A stretch of DNA of 9,518 nt from Verrucomicrobiaceae bacterium (GTDB taxonomy: Bacteria > Verrucomicrobiota > Verrucomicrobiae > Verrucomicrobiales > Akkermansiaceae), in contig CANBTO010000159.1 in NCBI GenBank assembly GCA_947372405.1, forward strand, positions 1 through 9,518. Direction: 5' to 3'. Position 1 is the stretch's first letter; each line of letters starts with the position of its first letter. Positions 1 through 9,100 of this stretch are shown here, piece by piece. The notes under the pieces were generated by a model. That model worked only from the letters and a program-made list of their open reading frames with translations, made no database searches and had not been told where the DNA came from. Made by a program: the position numbers and the translations under genes.

Positions 1-128
1 TTGGTGAAGGTCAGCGTGTCGCCCTGATCGGGATCGATGGCGCTGCCGACGAGCGAACCGGAGTAGGCGACGCCCTGCGTGGCTCCGCTGCCAACGAATG
101 GATCGGTCGCGAAACCGGGCGCATCGTT
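1..128 (-). other. Start of a further cadherin/He_PIG-like domain, cut by the window edge (residues 3049-3090)
   Basis: The NDAP linker of the array is kept, but the sequence then changes to GFATDPFVGSGATQGVAYSG and SAIDPDQGDTLTF. The 'G.AYS.SL.G.A.DPD.GDTLTF' motif marks a He_PIG/cadherin-like domain rather than another 90-residue unit. The reading frame is still open at position 3, so the protein continues to the left. Confidence 0.75.
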
Positions 129-3100
129 GACTGCCGTCACGGTGATCGAGACCGTCGCGGGCGCCGAGTCCACCGCGCCGTCGTTGACCCTGAAGGTGAA
201 ACTATCAGCTCCGTTGTAATTCGAGGTCGGCGTGTAGGTCAGGTTCGGTGCGGTGCCGCTGAGGTTTCCATTCGTTGGTTGGGTGATGATCGTGTAGGTG
301 AGCGCGCTGTTTTCGACATCAATGCCTGTTAGGATGACCGCCTTGGCGGCGTCTTCCGCAGTAGTCACGCTTTGGGCATTGGCGACCGGTGCATCGTTGA
401 CCGCGGTCACGGTGATCGATACCGACGCGGGTGCCGAATTGAGCAATCCATCGCTGACCTTGAAGGTGAAACTATCCGCTCCGTTGTAATTCGAAGTCGG
501 CGTGTAGGTCAGGTTCGGCGCGGTGCCACTGAGGGTTCCATTCGCTGGTTGGGTGACAATCGTGTAGGTGAGCGCGCTGTTTTCGACATCAATGCCTGTT
601 AGGATGACCGCCTTGGCGGTGTCTTCCGCAGTGGTCACGCTTTGGGAATTGGCGACCGGCGCATCGTTGACCGCGGTCACGGTGATCGAAACCGTCGCGG
701 CCCCCGAATCCACCGTGCCGTCGTTGACCCTGAAGGTGAAACTGTCGGGTCCGTTGAAGTTTGCCGCCGGTGTGTAGGTCAAGTTGGGCGCAGTCCCGCT
801 CAAGCTGCCATTCGTGGGTTGGGTGATGATCGTGTAGGTGAGCGCGCTGTTTTCGACATCAATGCCTGTTAGAGCAATCGCCTTGGCGGTGTCTTCCGCA
901 GTGGTCACGCTTTGGGGATTGGCGACCGGCGCATCGTTGACCGCGGTCACGGTGATAGAAACCGTCGCGGGTGCCGAGTCCACCGTGCCGTCGTTGACCT
1001 TGAAGGTGAAACTATCGGGTCCGTTGAAGTTTGCCGCAGGCGTGTAGGTTACATTGGGCGCAGTCCCGCTCAACGAACCATTCGCGGGCGGAGAGACAAT
1101 GGCGAAGGTCAACGAATTCCCATCAGCATCAGAACCTGTGAGGGTGATCCCTTTGGCGGTGTCTTCCGCGGTGGACACGCCCTGTCCATTTGCGACTGGC
1201 GGAGTGTTGGCGACGGTGATGGTGGTGTCGTCAACAATGGCTGCGGTGGTGACCAGCGCGTTGCCCGCCGCATCGTTGATGACGGCACCGGCATTGACCC
1301 TCAGCCGCAGGGTTCCGGTGCTGGTTGGCGTGACCGGCACCGTGAAAACTCCGGATGTCGGAGATGTCTCGGCAACTGCGCCAATCGTGACTAACGAGGT
1401 GCCGGCATTGCCGAAGTCAGCAGCAGATACCGTGCTGGCGTCCATGTCCTTGCTGAAGGTCACGGTGTAGGTCACCAAGGTGTTGACGGTGACGGGACCG
1501 CCGCCCTTGTTGTCCACGATTGAGCCACTGGCCAACGTCGGCGGTGTCGTGTCAACGGTTCCGATCGTCAGGGCGTTGGCGACCGCAAAATCGGTGCTGC
1601 GGGTCACGGTCAACACCCGGGAAGTCGCATCCGCAGTGAAAGTCCCGGTGACGAACTGGCCGTTCTGCGAGTTGATTGCCGCGCTGCCTGAGATGGTCTG
1701 GTTGTTGCTGCCAGTGGAGTCCGCGAAGAACTGGAACCGATACTGCGTGCCTATGGTTAGATTCGACAGGGTGATGGTAGCCGTTGTTGACACAGGTGCT
1801 CCGGTTTCGATTCCGAGATTCGAATCGAGCACTGTTCCAAAATTGCCAGAAATCGTCGAGTTGCCGGCGGCAAAGCCCCAGTTCCCCCACGTGGAATCCG
1901 CCGCCACATTGATACCGTTCGCGAGCATGACGTTCTGGCCGGAGCGGAGGCTGCGGAATTCGACACTCACGGTTCCGGTCTCGCTGGCGGGGACGATGGT
2001 GGTGGTGCCGGTGGTGATGCCGAAGTTTGCGCCCGCGAGGTTGGTGAGTCCGGTGCTTAGGATATTGCCCGCACCGGCGATGGCTGTTGCCGCGCCCCAA
2101 GTGATCGGGCTGCTTGGACTCACCGTGATCGAGACGGTTGCCGGAGCCGAATCGCTGGACCCGTCGTTGACCTTGAAAGTGAAGCTGTCAGCCCCGCTGT
2201 AGTTTGCCGCAGGCGTGTAGGTCACGTTCGGCGCGGTGCCGCTGAGCGTGCCATTCGCCGGTGCGGCAACGATGGTGTAGGTGAGCGCGCTGTTTTCGAC
2301 GTCGGTGCCGGCGAGGGTGATGGATTTGGCGGTGTTTTGCGTGGTCGTCACGCTTTGCGCGGTGGCCACCGGCGCGTCGTTGACCGCCGTCACCGTGATG
2401 GAAACCGTCGCGGGTGCCGAATCCACCGTGCCATCGTTGACCTTGAAGGTGAAACTCGCGGCTCCATTGTAATTCGCGGCCGGCGTGTAGGTCATATTCG
2501 GTGCGGTGCCGCTGAGCGCGCCGCTCGCCGGCGGGGTGACGATGGTGTAGGTGAGAGCGCTACCTTCCACATCGCTGCCGCTCAGGGTGATGGCCTTGGC
2601 GGTGTCCTCTGCGGTGCTCACGCTTTGCGCGGTGGCCACTGGCGCATCATTCACCGCCGTCACTGTGATGGAAACCGTTGCGGATGCCGAGTCGATGGAG
2701 CCGTCGTTGACCTTGAAGGTGAAACTGTCGGGGCCGTTGTAGTTGGCTGCGGGCGCGTAGGTCACATTGGGTGCGGTGCCGCTCAGCGTGCCGTTCGCAG
2801 GTTGGGTGAGGACGGTGTAGGTCAGCGGGTTTCCATCCACATCCGATCCTGTAAGAGTGACCGGCAGGGCGGTGTCTTCCGCTGAATTCACGCTCTGAGC
2901 ATTCGCCACCGGCGCGGTGTTAGGTGGCATGACGGTGAGGGTGGTGTCGTCGTTGATGGCCGAGGTGGTGTCCATGGCGTTGCCTGCCGCATCGTAGAGG
3001 GCGGCACCGGCATTAATCCTGAGACGCAGGGTTCCGGTACTGGTCGGCGTGACTGGTACCGTGAAAACACCCGGGCTTGCCTCGGTGACCGTGCCGATGG

Positions 3101-6100
3101 TGACGGCGGATGTGCCTGCATTGCTGAAGTCGGCGGCGGATACGAAATCGGCATGCATGTCCTCGCTGAAACTAACAGTGTAGGTCACCAAGGTGCTGGT
3201 GATGACCGGTCCGCCACTCTTGTCATCGGCGATGGAAGTCAGGGTAGGTGCCGTGGTGTCGATGTTGTTGATGATCGTCAGCGGATCCGAGAGGGCGTAA
3301 ACCGGCAGGGAATTGGTGGCCGGGGCGTTCCAGACCCGGATCCAGTATTGGTTCACATCGCCGGTTCTGCCGACCTGCTGGTTGTTGGCTGTGATGCCCA
3401 GCGTAAAGCCGTTGTCCTTTGTGCCGTCGCTCAGAGTTCCGGCAAACACATATGAGCTTGATTGGAAAACCGCGCCCCGTTCATCGAGATTGAGGGCGTT
3501 GTTGATAGAACTGTCCCAGAGATCGGCATAGTTGTTGGCGATCCTGGTGGTGCCGTTCACGAGGAAAATCGCCTCGCCGGTGCCGTTGGCGTTCGGATTG
3601 GTGGACGTGTTGTCCCGGGCGTCCACCGTCGCCGTGGAACCGATGATTTTCCAGGTAGCGCCGCCAAGGTTGAGAGTGGAACTGTTGGCGACGTTCAGGA
3701 CGAAGGTGTTGTAAGTGGCGATGTCCATGGATGTGGCCTGGGTGGTTGCCCGGGTGACAAAAGCGAGGCGGTATTTGTCGCCGATTGCCCATGCGGCACC
3801 CGTGGCGGGATTGATCCCACCATTGGCTGTTAGACTGAGAATCCCGAGTTGGCACGCGGGGTTCGGTGCTGGCAGCACGGTGATTTGAAGCGTGGCATCG
3901 GACGAAAGCGCGCCGGGATCGGTGGCCCGGACAACAAAGCTGTTGAGGCCGTTGCTTCCGAACGGTGGCGTGCCGGACAGGCTGCCGTCGGTCGCAACGG
4001 AGAGCCAGGACGGACCGCTGACCTTCGACCAAGTGATGATGTCTCCTCCATCGGTGGCAAGGCCGTCAAGCGTTTGGCCGGTGTAGGCGCTTAGTGCCAC
4101 GGCGTTGGGAAGGATGATCGGATTGGCGGAAAACACCGGAGCCTGATTGGCCGGGGTGCTGACGCTGACCTGCGACGAGTTACTCCCTTCGCCCGTGCCG
4201 CTGAGGGCGGACACCACGTAGTAGTATTGCGTTCCGCCGGAGACCGTCGTATCGACGAATTGATTGGCGGCGAGAATGGCCACGAGGGTGTAGGGGCCGC
4301 CGCTGCTCAACGAGCGTTTGACCCGATAGCTGGTGGCACCGCCCGGTTGGGTCCACGCCAGATGGACGGAAAACGAGCTTGCGCTGGGCGTGAAGATCGT
4401 TGGAGCGGATGGCAGGATCACGATGGCAAGCGCGGACGACGTGCTGGGCGCGTTGGCGGTGTTGCCAGCGTAGCGGGCCGTGATCGAGCGGGTGCCGCTT
4501 GCAAGCGTGGTGGTCGTGAAACTTGCCTGACCGGAACTCAGCGTGGCGGTGCCGAGCAAGGTGCTCCCATCATAAAACGAGACGCTGCCAGACGGGGACG
4601 AGCCCGTGACCGTGGCGGTGAAGGTCAAGGATGCACCAAGCGCGGCGGGTGAGGTGCCGCTCGTTAGTGCGAGTGTCGTGTTGCTGGTTGTGAGAACTTG
4701 TATCCTCCCTGTGCCGGAAAACCACGTATCATCCTTGAATGTGGCCGTGGAGGATGACGATCCGTAGGTTCCGGGAGATTTCACCACGCCGCCAAGAGTC
4801 AAGCCGGCCACCTTGGGGATATTGGAGCTGGTTGTGGTGTAAGTTAGATTTACCTTCGCACCGGTGGCGATGTTGATGGCACCCGTGCCTACGGCGGTGC
4901 GCGCCGTGAAGGAGAGTATCCCTTCGTTGACCTGTTTGGTTCCGCTGAAGCTGCTGTTGTTGGCGGAGAGCGTCAGGGTATCGGGACCTGTCTTGGTGAG
5001 GCCGCCCGCACCGCTGACAATGCCGCTGAACGCCATGCTGTAGGCCGTATTGACGGTGGCGGTGGAGTTCAGCGTGACGGGACCGCTCCAAGTGTTGCCA
5101 TAGCCGTTGTCGGAATAAATCTCTCCGCCGTTGACGACCAGGGCATTCGCGCAGGTGATGCGATCCATGTAGAGCTGGCCGCCATTGAGGGTGACGGTTC
5201 CTGTGCCCAGCGCGGCGGTGGACTGGTTGAAAACCAATTTCAGTTGGCCCGAGTTGATGATCGTGCCGCCGCTGTAGGTGTTGTTTCCAAAGTTGATTCG
5301 CAGGGCACCGAGGCCGTTCTTGGTCAATCCTCCCGATCCGGAAAGAAGGTTGTTGAAAGTGACAGCGCCGGTGCCGATGCCGCCAAAGGTTGTAATGGCG
5401 GCAAGGCTCAGCGGAGTATTGACGAGCACTGCGCTGGTGCCGTTTTGGCTGAACTGCGGTGCCGAAGCGCCGTTTGCGGAGAAGGCCAGGCTGTTGGTGC
5501 CGGCGATGGTGACATTGCCCGCCACGTTGAGCTGGTTGAGTTGGAACCCATTGTTCAAGTCATGGGTCACGGTGTAGGTGCCGGACGGAGTGAAATTCAA
5601 CTGATACGTCGATTGACCGCCGGCGGCGGGTGCGGTGCCAGAGGTCCAATTTCCGGTGGCACTCATGTTTCCCGAAGTCGGATTCAACCACGTGAATCCC
5701 ACAGCCGGACCGGCCAAGATGGAAATGGACACCGTGGCGGGTGCCGAGTCGCTAGTGCCGTTGTTGATGCGGAAGGTGAAACTGTCCGTGCCGTTATAGT
5801 TGGCATTGGGTGTGTAGGTCAGGAAGGGTGCGGTTCCAGTCAAGGTGCCGTGCGCGGGCTGGGTGATAACCGTGTAGGTCAGGGTGCCTCCGCTGCCGGT
5901 AAGGGTGATGGCCGTGGGCGTGTTCTGCGCCAAGGCCACGCTCTGCGCGTGGGCATAGGGCGTGAGGACCACGCCCGCGCCGGAGAACAGCCATTCCTTG
6001 CCGATGATCGCGCCGTTGGCTCCGGCGAACGATGGTCCGGTCCACTTGAGCTTGGCCACCGCGGTGCCGGTGTTTTCGTAATACAACAGATGAAGATCCA

Positions 6101-9100
6101 CCAACTGCCCCTGGGTCAGCGAAATCGATGTGCCGTCATTCCAGTTCGTTGCCTGGTCCGCGTATTGATCCAGCACCAGAACGCCGTTCACGAAGAGACG
6201 GACGCCGTCGCTGTTGAGGGTGGAGAAGCGGTAATTTCCGGTTTCCGGCACCAGCAGCAGTCCGCTCCAGCGCGCGCTGAAAGTTTCCGCGCCGACCAAG
6301 GCATCCGGCGAACCGCTGCCCCAGTCGAAATTCACCTGCGCGTCGGTGCGGGTGAGCTTCGGGTTGGTAAAGTCCGTGTTATCGAAATACTCGCCCGTCA
6401 GGCCCTTGCCTGCACTGCCGACGATGATGCTCACCGTGCCCGGAGCGGAGGGATTTGCAGCTCCCAGACTGTCGACCACCTGGAACGTGAAGGAATCCGG
6501 ACCGCTGTAGAGAGGGTCTGGCGTATAGACGAGGTTCGGGGCGGTGCCGGTGAGCGTGCCGTGGGTCGGAGCGGTGACGTTGGTGAAGGTCACCGTGCTC
6601 CTGGGCGAGGTGCCTGTTAGAGTGACGGCCTTTGCGCCGGTGGTGGAAACGACCTGCGGGTTGGCCACAGCCAGGCCGAGGTTTTGGGCCGGAGCGGTGA
6701 TCGCGTTTTCAATGGCCGCAGTGGTGCTGACGAGTGTGGGGTAGCTTTGCTGCTGGTAGTTGGTGTTCTGCGGGTCCCAAGTGTTGAGATAACCGTTGAG
6801 CGTGGGCAGCGTCCAGCGGGCGGCGTCGCCATAGGTTTCCAGCGCATTGAGGGCCGGGTTGATGTAGTTGTAAGCATCCCATTCGAAACCCTCCGGAACA
6901 TCCAGCAAGGATAACATCAGCGGGATGCCTTCACGGATTTTGAACTTGCTGAGAATGTTGATTCCGCGGGTGCGGGCGGGAGCCCCCCACATCCGGTCGG
7001 CCTGGACCTCGGATTGCACGAGTGTAAAGAAATCCGGAATGAGCGCCTGCACATCCGCCAGCGGGAGGTTGTTATCACAGAACGTGGCGGGGCCCAAGCG
7101 AGCCTTCGAGTCGGGTTGTTTGAGTCCGGTCTGAATCGCCGGATAGGGCAGGTTTTTCGGGGCGTTGATCGTGTAGGCCGCCAGATTTGCACCGTTGTTG
7201 ATTTGCCAGCCATACACATCGTCACCGAAGAGCGCGAAACCCAGAAAGCCATTTGAAAATTGAATCGGGTCATCCCAGTCGATCACATCGGGGTCGGTGG
7301 CATTGGCGGTGAATCTGGCGAGCAGCGAGTCGCGGTGGACGCTGGCGGTTGCGGGCGGATACTCCCGGATCGCATTGGCGGCTTTGGCGCGGACCCATGA
7401 GTTTGGCTCGATGGCCTTGTCGAGGCGATCATTGAGCAGTGAGAGCGCGGCGCTGTCCTTCAAGTATCCCAACGTCTGACAGGCACCCATCCGGCCATTC
7501 ACATCGGTGCCGGTGACCATGCCGCGCAGGGTGGTGAGTTCGCCGGCACTTGGCGAACGCTTGCCCAGTTCGATGGCGGCGTAGTTGCGCACGATCGGAT
7601 CAAAATCACTCAGGGCGGTGATCAACTGGCTGTTAGTGAAGCCGGGACTGTCCAGCTTGAATGTTGCCGCCGAAACCGCCTGCGCCACCTTGGTTGCGTC
7701 AAGGTTGAGCGCTGGCGGGTTGGCCGGGGTGTCTCTCTTTCCCGTGATGTAAAGCCGTTGCAGCGGCAGCGAATAGGTCAGGATGTAGCTGGCGGTGGCG
7801 TTCAGGTCATAGTAACTGCTCGCCCCCAGATAAGTGCCGTCGGCCGTCGAGCCCGGTCCGTATCCATTGCGACCGTCATAGACGAACGAACCATCGGTGC
7901 GACGCGACAGGTCAAGGTGCCAGCGCACATTTTTCAAATACTCGGCCGTGGCCAGGGAACCGCCCATGTTGGCTCCCATAGCCCCCCAGAGGTAGCCGAA
8001 GCCCTGGCCGGTGTGGCCATCCTCGCGGGCGTTGAAACTGGCGATGCTCATGCGAGCGAAGTATTCAGTTTCCACGGCGCGGCCGGATTGCAGGCCGAAG
8101 AACACAGCGCACATCGGATCCTTGCCGTTGGATGAATGGTTTCCCATGTAGGGCTCATGCTCGCCGTAGGGGATCGGTCCCTTGTTGACATACCAGGCGA
8201 AGAAATCCGAGCCGTGCTGGATCGCAGTATTGATCGCGGGATCAATCGTTTGACCACCCGCCAGCAGCGCCTTTTTGCCCATGAAGATGGCCATGTTGGC
8301 GATAATCCCCGCCGAATTCACGGGGCCGTAGCCGGTGTTGACAAGGCGCCCGGAACCGTCTGGGCGCGGCATTGCCGGACCATGGCCGAAGGTGCCGTAG
8401 ATGCTCTGGGACTGGACGAGCTTGTTGGTGAAACTGGCCATCCCGGGCAACACATTGGCGTCACCCGTGCTCAGGTAATACTCGGCGAGGAAAAGCCCCG
8501 TGTAACCCCACTCCCATACGGGAAGGCTTCCCTGTTGAGGCCCTGCGGTGGCTGTCGCGCGGGCATAAGTCTGCAAGCGGCTCTGCACCGTGGCGTAGTT
8601 GGGGTCGCCCGGTGCGACGCCGGCCAGCAGCGCCAAACCATGGATCGGCCGGGAGAATGTATTGCCGGTGTTGAAAAAGTTCGCATCAGCCAGGAGCTGG
8701 CTGACCAGCTTGGTGCGGGCGTTGGCCAGGATCAGCGAGGATTTCGGGCAACTGTAGGGCGCGGTGGCCGTGTAATCGCCCATGATCGTCATGGAAATAT
8801 TCACATCGGTCGTCGTCCCCGCGCGCCAGCGTTTGACGCGCAGGGTTCCGGCCCCCGTTTTCTCGGCCTCGCCGATCGCCGCGCCAAAGGCTTTGCGGCA
8901 ATCACTGGTAAAGACTGGCACGGCGCCGCTGCTGCCCACCATCGCGCCGAGGATCACATCGTCCGCCGCCAGCACGGCACTGCCCGGCGAGCTGGCCACG
9001 GTGATCAGGATCTGGCGGCTGGCATCGGTGAAGGTGCCGTCCGCGCCACCATATTCATCAGCACCCGATGAGCCCACGTAAATCCAGCCGCGCAGACCGG

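Noticed and set aside
298..1047. Series of similar plus-strand ORFs beginning MSALFSTSMPVR
   Set aside because: They recur every 270 bp only because the minus-strand repeat recurs; they are mirror images of the array, not a gene family.
129..1208. CRISPR-like or satellite-like repeat array
   Set aside because: The 270-bp units are contiguous, in frame and translate to a cadherin-like domain. There are no spacers or short palindromic repeats.
3481..4032. 183-codon minus-strand ORF in another frame
   Set aside because: It is out of frame with the giant gene, and its sequence is rich in His/Arg/Gln, typical of a shifted frame. The giant frame gives FN3, He_PIG and Ig-like signatures across the same DNA.
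5244..6620. 458-codon plus-strand ORF
   Set aside because: It lies wholly antisense to the PA14, cadherin-like and beta-repeat region of the giant gene. Its product is a low-complexity Gly/Arg/Val-rich sequence with no recognisable domain, as expected for an antisense frame of GC-rich coding DNA.
6357..6680. Possible gene boundary or frameshift between the helical head and the stalk
   Set aside because: Translation runs through without a stop or frame change (LGLAVANPQVVSTTGAKAVT), and the same frame holds from 9272 to the left edge.
8136..9071. 311-codon plus-strand ORF
   Set aside because: It is antisense to the DUF6288-like head, whose minus-strand translation is clearly protein-like and continuous. 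No family resemblance or ribosome-binding context is seen on the plus strand.
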